21,792 bases of DNA from Desulfurivibrio sp044068625 (GCF_044068625.1 NZ_JBIPKH010000028.1:1-21792), one strand, 5' to 3'; counted from the stretch's first letter, positions 1 to 7,674 are shown. Numbers and translations are program-made. Notes: generated by a model not told the origin, from the sequence alone.

Positions 1-753
1 AGTGAAATTATAATGAGCTATGCCATGGCATCACGCGAATTTACCCGTGTTGCCCAGTCTCCCTTGGTTCGCCAACTGGTTGAGGAGGACCGTTTCTACC
101 CAGAGCTGATGTCAGGATTTGCTACTTCTCGCGGCATTTATGAGGAGTTTGCCAAGCTCTACCCAAGTTACATTTTCAGACAGGCGACCCTGGATCCTCT
201 GCATCCCAGCAATAAGGCCGATGCCCAAGAAGTGCAGATCATTCAAAAATTCATCGACAATCCTGGACTTAAGGCCGATGAAGGTCGCTTTGTCAGAGAC
301 GGCCAGGATGTTTTCTACATTGCCACCCCCTTTGCTGTTAAACATAAAAATTGCTTGGGCTGCCATGGCGACCCCGCCGATGCCCCCAAGGATCAGATTG
401 ATATCTATGGCGACACCAATGGTTACCGGTGGAACATGGATGAAGTTGTTGCCGCCTTTATCGTCTACGTACCCGTTGCCGACGCCATCGCCGCCGCCAA
501 GGCGATGTCTCTGACCCTGGTACTGATCGGCGCCGGCGGGATCGCGATCATGTTGTTCATCATCGGCTGGTTCCTCAATCGCGACGTGGTCGCTCCCATT
601 GTGCGGCTGGCGGAACGGACCGAAAGCTTCAGTTTCGGCAAAAACCTGGATGAACCCATCGACCGCAACGCCGTGGGCGAGGTGGGCACCCTGGCCCAGG
701 CCATTGAACGGTTACGCGTCAGCTTGAAGAAACTTCTGCAACGCAGCCGCTAG
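1..753 (+). CDS. Tll0287-like (DUF3365) periplasmic heme-c sensor with TM and HAMP, 5' partial
   Basis: The reading frame is open to the left edge, so the true start and probably a first membrane segment lie outside the window; an internal ATG is at position 13. The visible 246 residues from that ATG hold a Tll0287-like sensor region (about residues 15-160). It carries one c-type heme motif, CLGCH (C114, C117, H118), followed by the family-typical GDP. A single transmembrane helix (about 167-189) and a HAMP linker (about 190-240) follow. The protein ends just after the HAMP coiled coil, with no kinase, cyclase or methyl-accepting domain. By family knowledge it should bind heme covalently outside the membrane and sense redox state or a small ligand; how it passes on the signal is unknown. 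The TPR-OmpA gene begins 9 bp downstream, so the two are probably one operon. Confidence 0.85.
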   Translation, partial: SEIIMSYAMASREFTRVAQSPLVRQLVEEDRFYPELMSGFATSRGIYEEFAKLYPSYIFRQATLDPLHPSNKADAQEVQIIQKFIDNPGLKADEGRFVRDGQDVFYIATPFAVKHKNCLGCHGDPADAPKDQIDIYGDTNGYRWNMDEVVAAFIVYVPVADAIAAAKAMSLTLVLIGAGGIAIMLFIIGWFLNRDVVAPIVRLAERTESFSFGKNLDEPIDRNAVGEVGTLAQAIERLRVSLKKLLQRSR

Positions 754-762
754 GAGGAAACC

Positions 763-1626
763 ATGACCAAAAATTTGCTGCGGCTCTCCGGCGTCTGGGC
801 CCTGCTCCTGGCTCTGAGCCCGGGCCCGGCAGCCGGGGCCGACTGTGAGGCGATACGAAAGAACATTCAGCAGGAACGCAACCTGATCAAAAAACAGCAA
901 CTGCTGGACGAGGCGGTGACCCTGTGTCCCCAAGACGCCCGTATCCATTACGACAAGGCTTACGCTGACGAGCGCTTGCGCCGCTATGACCAGGCCCTCT
1001 CCTACTACCTGCGGGCCACGGAGCTGGACCCCAAGTTCGCCCGGGCCTTCTTTGGCCTGGGGGATGTCTATGTGGTGGCGGGGAGTCTGGAGCCGGCCAT
1101 CCGGGCCTACGAGGCGGGCCTGGCCCTTGAACCGGGGAATTCGCGGGCCCGCTCCTCACTGGAGTTGGCCCGCATCAAACACCGCTCGGAAACCGGGGAG
1201 CGGATCACTTCGGCGGAGTTCGTCCGGGTAATGCAGGAAAGCCGAACCCAAAGCGCCACCGTGGGGGCCCTGGACGGTCCCATCCTGCGGATGCAGATCC
1301 TTTTCCAGGTCAACTCGGCAGAATTGACCGAGAGCGCCCGGGAACAACTGGCGACGGTGGGCCAGGCCCTGGCCGACCCCGCCCTCCGCGATCAGATGTT
1401 CGAGATCGCCGGCCACACCGACAGCAGCGGCAGCCCCGAGATCAACCTACCGCTCTCAAAAGATCGGGCCGAACAGGTCAAAAAACATCTGGTCGAACGG
1501 TATGGCATCGCGCCCGAACGGCTCTCCATCGCCTACTTCGGCGATACCCGTCCGGCGGTCCCCAATGACACGGCCCAGAATCGGGCGGTCAACCGGCGGG
1601 TCGAGTTCAGAAAGCGGACCGATTAA
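763..1626 (+). CDS. TPR-repeat OmpA-family envelope protein
   Basis: This 287-residue secreted protein has an N-terminal signal peptide (hydrophobic residues 8-26, probable cleavage near AAGA|DC; the residue before the cysteine is Asp, so it is not a lipobox). Tetratricopeptide repeats lie at about residues 58-127 (pattern YDQALSYYLRATELDP, then PAIRAYEAGLALEP). A C-terminal OmpA/MotB-like domain spans about 176-284, with the peptidoglycan-binding signature GHTDSSG (217-223), LSKDRAEQV and NRAVNRRVEF. The OmpA domain would anchor it to the cell wall in the periplasm and the TPRs would bind a protein partner. The start is supported by AGGAGG six bases upstream of the ATG. It follows the heme sensor gene by 9 bp, so it may be a structural or signalling partner of that sensor. 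Its stop codon overlaps the stop of the convergent kinase gene. Confidence 0.9.
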   Translation: MTKNLLRLSGVWALLLALSPGPAAGADCEAIRKNIQQERNLIKKQQLLDEAVTLCPQDARIHYDKAYADERLRRYDQALSYYLRATELDPKFARAFFGLGDVYVVAGSLEPAIRAYEAGLALEPGNSRARSSLELARIKHRSETGERITSAEFVRVMQESRTQSATVGALDGPILRMQILFQVNSAELTESAREQLATVGQALADPALRDQMFEIAGHTDSSGSPEINLPLSKDRAEQVKKHLVERYGIAPERLSIAYFGDTRPAVPNDTAQNRAVNRRVEFRKRTD

Positions 1627-2696
1627 GGGGCGCCGGTGGAGCCCGGGCGGGGACGATCCCTTTTTTCGCCGCTGGTGGGCAAGGTCAAGATGAAGGCGCT
1701 CCCCTTGCCCTTGACACTCTCCAGCCGGATGCCGCAGTTCATCTGGGCCAGCATTTTCTTGACGATCACCAAGCCAAGCCCCGTACCATGGGGCTTGGTG
1801 GTGAAAAACGGCTTGAAGGCGTCCCGAACCAGCTCCTCGGACATGCCGCAGCCGTTATCGGCAATCACCAGCTGAATCGCCTCCCGATGCTTGCGGCTCA
1901 ACACCACCAGTCGGGGACTGGGCACCACGGCCATGGCATCGAAGGCATTGACAAAAAGGTTCATGACCACGTGCTGGAGGGCCCTGGCGTCCACCATGGC
2001 CCGCCGCGCGTCGGGAGCCAGCTCCAGCCGCACCTCGATATTCTTGCTCCGCAGATCCCCCCCCAGCAGATGCATCAGGCTGTCAAAAAAAGTGACCAGA
2101 TTCACCTCGCTGGTCTCCGGCACCTCAAACATGCTGAAATTCTTGAATGATTTCAGCAGGGCCTCCATCTTGGTAATCTCACCGGCGATTCGCTGGAGAT
2201 AGACGTCGATCTCCTCGGGCGAATACTTGTCAATATTGCTCTGCAGTACCATCAGCGCCATCTTGATGGAGTTGAGGGGATTGCCGATCTCGTGGCGAAT
2301 ACCGGAAAAGAGGGAGCTGATATTGTTCACCATTTCGGTGGCCTCGTCGACGGCGGCCAACCGATGGCGATCGGTGATATCCTGGACAAAAACCGTGATG
2401 TAGCGCTCATCCCGGGACGGACGACTGACCGTATAGCCCAGCACCCGATGTTCATAACGGATGATGGTCTGGCGCCCCTTGGTCCGTCCCGGTTTCAGCA
2501 GATTATCCAACTCAACGCTGAGCAGCCTGGTCAGCCCTTGATAATCCTGGGCGGCCCGCAGGGGGGAGAGCAGCTCGACGGCGTGCTTGTTCTTGAAAAA
2601 GAGATCCTGCTTTACGGTGTCGAGGACAATCAAGCCGATGTCGATATCGCCCAGGATATCGGTAAAGATACAGGGAGCTTCACAAACCGATCCCAT
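1623..2696 (-). CDS. Soluble PAS-like sensor histidine kinase
   Basis: The protein has 357 residues from the chosen ATG. There is no membrane segment. An N-terminal PAS-like region (about residues 12-108, ending TVFVQDITDR) is followed by a HisKA domain with the phospho-acceptor motif RHEIGNPLNSIK (H135). The HATPase_c domain shows an N box (MNLFVNAFDAM, N250), a G1 box (ADNGCGMSEE), an F box (FKPFFTT) and a G2 box (HGTGLGLVIVKKM). It should autophosphorylate and pass phosphate to a response regulator; none is encoded in the window. The frame stays open 180 bases further upstream, but that extension lies inside gltA, is Arg/Pro-rich and shadow-like, so I start at 2696, 13 bp after the gltA stop. 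A run AAGGAAGG lies about 16 bases upstream of this ATG, so the ribosome binding site is not ideal. C5 and C9 near the N-terminus form a CX3C pair. It is co-transcribed with gltA. Confidence 0.88.
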   Translation of the reverse strand: MGSVCEAPCIFTDILGDIDIGLIVLDTVKQDLFFKNKHAVELLSPLRAAQDYQGLTRLLSVELDNLLKPGRTKGRQTIIRYEHRVLGYTVSRPSRDERYITVFVQDITDRHRLAAVDEATEMVNNISSLFSGIRHEIGNPLNSIKMALMVLQSNIDKYSPEEIDVYLQRIAGEITKMEALLKSFKNFSMFEVPETSEVNLVTFFDSLMHLLGGDLRSKNIEVRLELAPDARRAMVDARALQHVVMNLFVNAFDAMAVVPSPRLVVLSRKHREAIQLVIADNGCGMSEELVRDAFKPFFTTKPHGTGLGLVIVKKMLAQMNCGIRLESVKGKGSAFILTLPTSGEKRDRPRPGSTGAP

Positions 2697-2709
2697 TCCG
2701 GCCGGGACC

Positions 2710-4098
2710 TCAGCGTCCTTCCTTGAGATCCCGCCCCTGGAGCAAGCGATGAATCGATTCCGCCGCCTCCTTGGCCTGGAAGACGGCCTTGGCCACGGTC
2801 TGGGGCCCCAAAACCGCGTCACCGGCGGCAAACACCCAGGGCACCGTGGTTTGCAGGGTGGCTTCATCAACCTCAAAGGTGCCCCAGCGGCTTAAGGCCA
2901 GCTTTTGCCCACTGGCGGCGGTGACATCCACATCCTGGCTGATCGCCGGTATGATGGCGTCGGCCTCGATCATGAAGTTGCTGCCCACCATGGGCTCGGG
3001 CCGGCAGCGCCCGGAAGCGTCGCATTCACCAAGCTGCATCCGAATACATTCAATCTTGGTGAGACGGCCATTCTCCCCATGGATCTTGACCGGGGCGGCC
3101 AGCATCTCAATCCGCACCCCCTCCTCTTCCAGATGATGGATCTCGGCCTTGGAAGCCGGCATCTCCTCCCGACTGCGGCGATAAAGGATGAAAACCTGGT
3201 CGGAGCCGGTTCTCAAGGCGGTGCGGGCGCAGTCGATGGCCACGTTGCCGCCACCCACCACCACCACATTGCGGCCCAGGTTGACCGCCTCGCCCAGGTT
3301 AACCCGGCGGAGATAGTCCACTCCATGGATCACCCCCTCCAGATCCTCGCCTTCAACGCCCAACTTGCGGCTGGCATGGGCCCCCGGCCCGAGGAAAACC
3401 GCCTCGAAGCCCTCTTTTTTCAGATCATCCAGGCTCTTGTCCCGGCCGATGGTAACCCCGCTCACCACCTTGACCCCACATTGGTTCAAGGCTTCAAATT
3501 CAGCGGCAATGATCGCCCGGGGCAAACGATAGGCGGGAATACCCACCGTCAGCATCCCCCCGGTTTTGGGCAGACTCTCAAAAATGGTGCAGGCATAACC
3601 CTCCTTGGCCAGATAATAGGCCACCGACATCCCGGCCGGACCCGAGCCGACAATGGCCACCTTGCGCTGGTTGGGCAGGGCGCAGGAGGGGAGCATGCTC
3701 TTACCGTTGGCCACCATCCAGTCGACGATATAGCGCTCCAACATTCCGATGGCCACCGGTTGGCCCTTTTTGCCCAGGAGACAATGGCCTTCACACTGAA
3801 ATTCATGGGGGCAAACCCGGGAGCAGATCGCCGGCAGGGTGTTGGTCTGGCGGTCGAGCCAATAGGCCTCCTCAATTTTACCCTCCCGAACCAAGCGGAT
3901 AAAACCGGGGATATCGTTATGGACGGGACAGCCCTCCCGGCATTTGGGTTTCTTGCACTGCAGGCAACGTTCGGCCTCGCGCCGGGCCGACTCGTCATCA
4001 TAGCCGAAAACAACTTCGTTGAAATTGCTGATCCGCTCGGCCACCGGCAATTCCCGGGGCTGCTGGCGAGGTATGGCCATCCGCTCCTTGGTATCCAT
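2710..4098 (-). CDS. gltA: NADPH-dependent glutamate synthase small-subunit/GltA-NfnB family FAD oxidoreductase
   Basis: This 462-residue flavoprotein has two N-terminal Fe-S cysteine clusters: C45, C48, C53, C57 (CLQCKKPKC...GCP) and C92, C96, C102, C106 (CSRVCPHEFQCEGHC). An FAD-binding Rossmann motif follows (VAIVGSGPAGM, glycines at 151-156), then an NAD(P)H-binding motif (VVVVGGGNVAIDCA, about 278-291), and it ends with FAD-site residues AAGDAVLGPQTVAKA. The family moves electrons between NAD(P)H, FAD and Fe-S clusters. Members act as the stand-alone GltA-type glutamate synthase subunit or as the large subunit (NfnB/SudA type) of NADH-dependent ferredoxin:NADP oxidoreductase. No NfnA partner and no large GltB gene is adjacent, so the exact reaction is not settled. 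The start is well supported by AAGGGAG eight bases before the ATG. The gene is first in a two-gene transcript with the histidine kinase. Confidence 0.88.
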   Translation of the reverse strand: MDTKERMAIPRQQPRELPVAERISNFNEVVFGYDDESARREAERCLQCKKPKCREGCPVHNDIPGFIRLVREGKIEEAYWLDRQTNTLPAICSRVCPHEFQCEGHCLLGKKGQPVAIGMLERYIVDWMVANGKSMLPSCALPNQRKVAIVGSGPAGMSVAYYLAKEGYACTIFESLPKTGGMLTVGIPAYRLPRAIIAAEFEALNQCGVKVVSGVTIGRDKSLDDLKKEGFEAVFLGPGAHASRKLGVEGEDLEGVIHGVDYLRRVNLGEAVNLGRNVVVVGGGNVAIDCARTALRTGSDQVFILYRRSREEMPASKAEIHHLEEEGVRIEMLAAPVKIHGENGRLTKIECIRMQLGECDASGRCRPEPMVGSNFMIEADAIIPAISQDVDVTAASGQKLALSRWGTFEVDEATLQTTVPWVFAAGDAVLGPQTVAKAVFQAKEAAESIHRLLQGRDLKEGR

Positions 4099-4130
4099 TT
4101 GCTCACTCCCTTATTTGGTTGGCATGTTGC

Positions 4131-4146
4131 TGATAAAAAAATATCA
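4131..4146. repeat. AT-rich inverted repeat upstream of gltA
   Basis: A perfect 5-bp inverted repeat, TGATA-(6 nt)-TATCA read on either strand, lies 33 bases upstream of the gltA start in the divergent gltA/cheX intergenic region (4099-4295). It could be a weak operator or part of the gltA leader. I could not find a convincing -35/-10 pair for gltA in this region; a TATATT on the minus strand (about 4181-4186) lacks a matching -35 box at the usual distance. Confidence 0.25.
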
Positions 4147-4232
4147 CCACAATGTTCAGTTCCAGATCAGACAGGACTGGACAATATAACCCTTTCGACA
4201 CAAATTTCATGCAAAAATGACAACAAAATAAC

Positions 4233-4262
4233 TTGACAAAAAAGCAGTCAACCACCTATTTT
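4233..4262 (+). promoter_or_regulatory. Sigma-70-type promoter for cheX
   Basis: A consensus -35 box TTGACA (4233-4238) and a -10-like TATTTT (4257-4262, 4 of 6 matches) are separated by 18 bp. Transcription would start near 4269, about 27 bases before the cheX ATG, leaving room for the GGAG at 4282-4285. Confidence 0.55.
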
Positions 4263-4295
4263 GCTCAGTTCAAACTTCAGCTGGAGATTTCTATA

Positions 4296-4769
4296 ATGAT
4301 TAAAGCGGAACTGATCAACCCCTTCCTCAACGCCGCCAAGAACGTGATCGAGACCATGGCCCAGACCAAGGTCAAGGCCGGCAAACCCCATCTTAAGGAT
4401 GACAAGCTGGCCTTCGGCGAGGTTACCGGGGTGATCGGCATGAGCTCGGAAACCATCAGCGGCACGATGATCGTCAGTTTCTCCGGCCCGGCCATTCTCA
4501 AAATCGTGGCCAACATGTTGATGGAGCCTCTTCGGCCTAAAATCGACGACGAGGTGGTGGACGCGGTGGGAGAGATCACCAACATGATCTGTGGCGGCGC
4601 CAAGGCCGAGCTGGCCAAGATCAACCACAAATTTGATCTGGCCACCCCCACCATGGTGGTGGGCAAGGGGGTTGAAATATCCTACTACTCAAGCACTCCC
4701 ACCATCGTAATCCCCTTTGCCACCGAAGATGGGGGCTTCGTGGTCGAAGCCAACCTGACCACCCGCTAA
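4296..4769 (+). CDS. cheX: CheX-family chemotaxis phosphatase
   Basis: This 157-residue cytoplasmic protein of the CheC/CheX/FliY family carries one copy of the phosphatase signature: E93 and N96 in VGEITNMICGGAK (ExxN), preceded by DDEVVDA. Family members remove phosphate from CheY-type response regulators, with the Glu and Asn acting on the acyl phosphate. The single ExxN site and the length (about 155 aa) fit CheX rather than the two-site CheC. I start at the ATG at 4296, preceded by GGAG, instead of an upstream in-frame start at 4233 that lies inside the promoter -35 box. It is divergent from gltA and the histidine kinase. No cheY or other chemotaxis gene is in the window, so it may serve a remote chemotaxis system or an unrelated CheY-like receiver. 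Confidence 0.88.
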   Translation: MIKAELINPFLNAAKNVIETMAQTKVKAGKPHLKDDKLAFGEVTGVIGMSSETISGTMIVSFSGPAILKIVANMLMEPLRPKIDDEVVDAVGEITNMICGGAKAELAKINHKFDLATPTMVVGKGVEISYYSSTPTIVIPFATEDGGFVVEANLTTR

Positions 4770-4775
4770 GCAGGC

Positions 4776-4813
4776 AAAAAAAAGCCGCCACCGGTTAATC
4801 GGGGACGGCTTTT
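4776..4813. terminator. Bidirectional rho-independent terminator between cheX and atpC
   Basis: The arms AAAAGCCG (4780-4787) and CGGCTTTT (4806-4813) are perfect inverted repeats. Further partial pairing (CCG/CGG) surrounds a GTTAAT loop. The run of eight A to the left and four T to the right allow the hairpin to act on both strands, ending cheX (+) seven bases after its stop and the atp operon (-) about 45 bases after atpC. Confidence 0.8.
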
Positions 4814-4834
4814 GCACGTACGCTGAAATTACCC

Positions 4835-4847
4835 CCTCCAAAGGAGG
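4835..4847. repeat. Short GC hairpin just after atpC
   Basis: CCTCC-AAA-GGAGG is a perfect 5-bp stem with a 3-base loop, 10 bases past the atpC stop and before the main terminator. It may stabilise the 3' end of the atp mRNA or be chance; there is no T tract next to it. Confidence 0.3.
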
Positions 4848-4857
4848 AGGTTGACCA

Positions 4858-5271
4858 TTACATCTTGCCGGCGGCCTTCAAGCGGGCCAAGGCGCGCTGC
4901 AGGGCGGCTTCGGCCCGAACCCGATCAATTTTTTCCTTCTGGGCCATCGCTTCGGCCAGCCGTTTCTCGGCCCGCTCCCTGGCCCGCAAAGCACGATCCA
5001 CATCGATATCGCTGCCCCGCTCGGCGCTTTCCACCAAAAAAGTAACCTTATTGTTGGAAACCTCACAGAAACCGCCGCTGACCATCACGATATCGTCCCG
5101 GCCATCCTTCTTGTAAACCAGATTGCCGACCTTGATGGTGCTGAGCAAGGGGGCATGGTTGGCCAATACACCGAAAACCCCGGCATAACCTGGAGCGGTG
5201 ACCATCTCGACCTGCTCGCTGAGCACCGCCCCCTTGGGGGTAACGATCTCCAACTGTATCAATGCTGCCAT
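4858..5271 (-). CDS. atpC: ATP synthase F1 subunit epsilon
   Basis: This 137-residue epsilon subunit of the F1 central stalk links gamma to the c-ring and can inhibit ATP hydrolysis. The N-terminal beta-sandwich (about 1-85) shows the family pattern TAPGYAGVFGVLANHAPLL and ISGG-like VMVSGGFCEV. The C-terminal helical hairpin (about 88-137) is rich in Ala, Arg and Glu. The length is normal for the family. The start ATG has GAGGAT about nine bases upstream. It is the last gene of the atp operon, 42 bp after atpD, and is followed by a terminator shared with cheX. Confidence 0.95.
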   Translation of the reverse strand: MAALIQLEIVTPKGAVLSEQVEMVTAPGYAGVFGVLANHAPLLSTIKVGNLVYKKDGRDDIVMVSGGFCEVSNNKVTFLVESAERGSDIDVDRALRARERAEKRLAEAMAQKEKIDRVRAEAALQRALARLKAAGKM

Positions 5272-5313
5272 CGTCTATCCTCGCCCTGTAAAAGTGCTGC
5301 TGCTGAAGGGTGT

Positions 5314-6735
5314 TTAAGCCGCCGTCTTCTCACGGTTGGCCTTCTCAACCGCTTCTTCGATGCTCCCCACCATGTAGAAGGCGCTCTCGGGCAAATCATC
5401 ATGCTTGCCGTCCAGAATCTCCTTGAAGCCGCGGACGGTGTCCTCGACCTTCACATACTTGCCGGGCATGCCGGTGAAGGTTTCGGCCACGGTAAAGGGC
5501 TGGGAAAGGAAACGTTGAATTTTCCGGGCCCGGGCCACGGTGAGCTGATCCTCTTCGGAGAGCTCGTCCATACCGAGAATGGCGATAATGTCCTGAAGAT
5601 CCTTGTACTTCTGGAGGGTAACCTGCGCTCCCCGGGCCACCAGGTAATGTTCCTCGCCCAGAACGTTGGGGTCGAGAATCCGCGAGGTGGAGTCCAGGGG
5701 GTCAACCGCCGGATAGATCCCCAGCTCGGCGATCTGCCGCGAGAGAACAACGGTACCGTCGAGATGGGCAAAGGTGGTGGCCGGGGCCGGGTCGGTAAGG
5801 TCGTCGGCCGGCACGTAAACACACTGCACCGCGGTGATGGAGCCCTTGGTGGTGGAGGTGATCCGCTCCTGAAGGGCACCGAGATCGGTGGCCAGGGTGG
5901 GCTGATAACCCACCGCCGAAGGAATCCGACCGAGCAGAGCCGAAACCTCGGAGCCAGCCTGGGTGAAACGGAAGATATTATCCACGAAGAAAAGTACGTC
6001 CTGGCCCTCTTCGTCCCGGAAATACTCGGCGGCGGAAAGGCCGGTCAGGGCCACCCGGCTCCGGGCTCCCGGAGGCTCGGTCATCTGGCCGTAAACCAGG
6101 GCCGCCTTGGGCAGAACGCCCGATTCCTTCATCTCGTGGTAGAGGTCGTTGCCCTCACGGGTGCGCTCGCCAACCCCGCAGAAAACCGAAATACCGCCGT
6201 GATGCAAGGCGATGTTGTTAACCATCTCCATCATGATAACGGTCTTGCCGCAACCGGCGCCGCCGAAGAGCCCCATCTTACCGCCCCGGGGGAAGGGAAC
6301 CAGCAGATCGATAACCTTGATGCCGGTTTCCAGAACGTGGATCTCGGTGTCCTGTTCGGTGAAGGCCGGCGCCAGCTTATGGATCGGCCGCATCTTGTCG
6401 GAGGTGATCGCGCCCAGGCCATCCACCGGCCGACCGACCACGTTCATGATCCGGCCCAGGGCCGGGGCGCCGCAGGGAATCTCGATGGGCTTACCGGTAT
6501 CCTTAACCGCCTGGCCGCGCACCAGACCGTCGGTCTGATCCATGGAAACGCAGCGGACCACGTTGTTACCCAGATGCTGGGCCACTTCGATCACCAGGTT
6601 ATCGGCCTCGTCGCTGATTCCCTTGTTGCTGACCAGCATCCCGTTCATAATTTCCGGAAGCTTGCCCGGCTCAAACTCAACGTCAACCACCGGCCCGATG
6701 ACCTGAATAACCTTCCCTGTGTTAACCTCGCTCAT
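5314..6735 (-). CDS. atpD: ATP synthase F1 subunit beta
   Basis: This 473-residue catalytic beta subunit contains the P-loop GGAGCGKT (158-165), the catalytic glutamate E190 in GVGERTREGNDLY, the Walker B strand (DVLFFVDNIFRFTQAG), SALLGRIPSAVGYQPTLATD, and an intact DELSEED element that contacts gamma and epsilon. The start at 6735 is chosen because AGGAGG lies seven bases upstream and MSEVNTGKVIQVIGPVVDVE matches the family N-terminus; 20 extra upstream codons are spurious. The P-loop has Cys (C162) where Val is usual in bacterial beta subunits (GGAGVGKT); the codon is TGC. It lies 60 bp downstream of atpG. Confidence 0.97.
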   Translation of the reverse strand: MSEVNTGKVIQVIGPVVDVEFEPGKLPEIMNGMLVSNKGISDEADNLVIEVAQHLGNNVVRCVSMDQTDGLVRGQAVKDTGKPIEIPCGAPALGRIMNVVGRPVDGLGAITSDKMRPIHKLAPAFTEQDTEIHVLETGIKVIDLLVPFPRGGKMGLFGGAGCGKTVIMMEMVNNIALHHGGISVFCGVGERTREGNDLYHEMKESGVLPKAALVYGQMTEPPGARSRVALTGLSAAEYFRDEEGQDVLFFVDNIFRFTQAGSEVSALLGRIPSAVGYQPTLATDLGALQERITSTTKGSITAVQCVYVPADDLTDPAPATTFAHLDGTVVLSRQIAELGIYPAVDPLDSTSRILDPNVLGEEHYLVARGAQVTLQKYKDLQDIIAILGMDELSEEDQLTVARARKIQRFLSQPFTVAETFTGMPGKYVKVEDTVRGFKEILDGKHDDLPESAFYMVGSIEEAVEKANREKTAA

Positions 6736-6795
6736 GTGCAAGCCTCCTGACAGCTTATTTTTCAATAATTTTACAAGCGTTAAGTAGCGAATCAA

Positions 6796-7674
6796 CTAGC
6801 CTTTCAAGGCCTCGGCACCGCCAACGATATCCATCAGCTCGGAGGTGATGCCGGCCTGCCTGGTCTTATTGTAGATCAAGGTCAGGTTGTTGATAATATC
6901 CTTGCAAGCCCTGGTGGCGTTATCCATGGCGGTCATCCGGGCAGCATGCTCACTGGCGCTGACCTCCAGCATGGAGTGGTAGACCATGACATTCAGAAAC
7001 ATGGGGAGCAGAACCTCCATGATCTCTTCCTGGCTGGGCTCGTAAATATAGACGGCCTGGCTGGCCGGGGCTGCGGCTCCTCCGACTTCCCCTTCAATCG
7101 GTTTGATTGGCAGGATGGTGGTCTGCTCGGGGCGCTGGACGGCGACACTGTGAAAGCGGCCATAAATCAGCCTGACTTCGTCGGCCTCGCCACCGAGAAA
7201 GTTGGCGGCGGCATCCTGGGCGATGGCCCGGGCGTTGAACATCTGGAAGGTGCCCATGATATCGACATAATCCTTCCGCATCTTCCCGCTCTTGCGAAAG
7301 AAGTTCCGCGCCTTCTTGCCCACGCAGACCAGGGAGACTTTTTTACCCGCCGCCTCCAGCTCCGCCACGGCTTTATTGGCCATCTTGAGAATATTGGCGT
7401 TGAAGCTACCGCAGAGACCACGATCGGAGGTAACCACCACCAGTTCCACGTTTTTAACCTCCCGCACCTCCATCAGGGAGAAACGGGCCCCGCCGGTCCC
7501 GGCGGAGAGGCTGGCCATGGCGGCGTGGAACTGTTCGGCGTAGGGCCGAAAGGCCTCCATCTTGCTTTGGGCTCCCCGCAGCTTGGCGGCGGCCACCATG
7601 TTCATGGCCTTGGTGATCTGCGAGGTCTTTTTGACCCCGCCGATCTTGGTTTTTACATCTTTCAGGCTAGGCAT
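6796..7674 (-). CDS. atpG: ATP synthase F1 subunit gamma
   Basis: This 292-residue rotor shaft subunit has the long N-terminal coiled-coil helix (KKTSQITKAMNMVAAAKLRGA), the central SDRGLCGSFNANI segment and a conserved C-terminal helix (AARMTAMDNATRACKDIINN, then YNKTRQAGITSEL). These two helices form the rotating coiled coil inside the alpha3beta3 ring. The length is normal. The start is supported by GAGGAGGGG about six bases upstream. It follows atpA by 27 bp. Confidence 0.96.
   Translation of the reverse strand: MPSLKDVKTKIGGVKKTSQITKAMNMVAAAKLRGAQSKMEAFRPYAEQFHAAMASLSAGTGGARFSLMEVREVKNVELVVVTSDRGLCGSFNANILKMANKAVAELEAAGKKVSLVCVGKKARNFFRKSGKMRKDYVDIMGTFQMFNARAIAQDAAANFLGGEADEVRLIYGRFHSVAVQRPEQTTILPIKPIEGEVGGAAAPASQAVYIYEPSQEEIMEVLLPMFLNVMVYHSMLEVSASEHAARMTAMDNATRACKDIINNLTLIYNKTRQAGITSELMDIVGGAEALKG

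Noticed and set aside
2697..2876. N-terminal extension of the histidine kinase frame into gltA
   Set aside because: The added residues are Arg/Pro-rich and out of frame within the well-conserved C-terminus of gltA; the kinase start at 2696 is more sensible.
2710..4098. Complete Nfn electron-bifurcating complex
   Set aside because: Only the large-subunit-like protein is present; no NfnA-like gene is adjacent.
5155..6750. Long open frame on the plus strand opposite atpD (and similar ones opposite atpG/atpA at 6946-9258 and alaS at 10816-13140)
   Set aside because: They mirror highly conserved genes, have Gly/His/Gln-rich sequences with no recognisable domains, and arise from GC-rich codon usage on the other strand.
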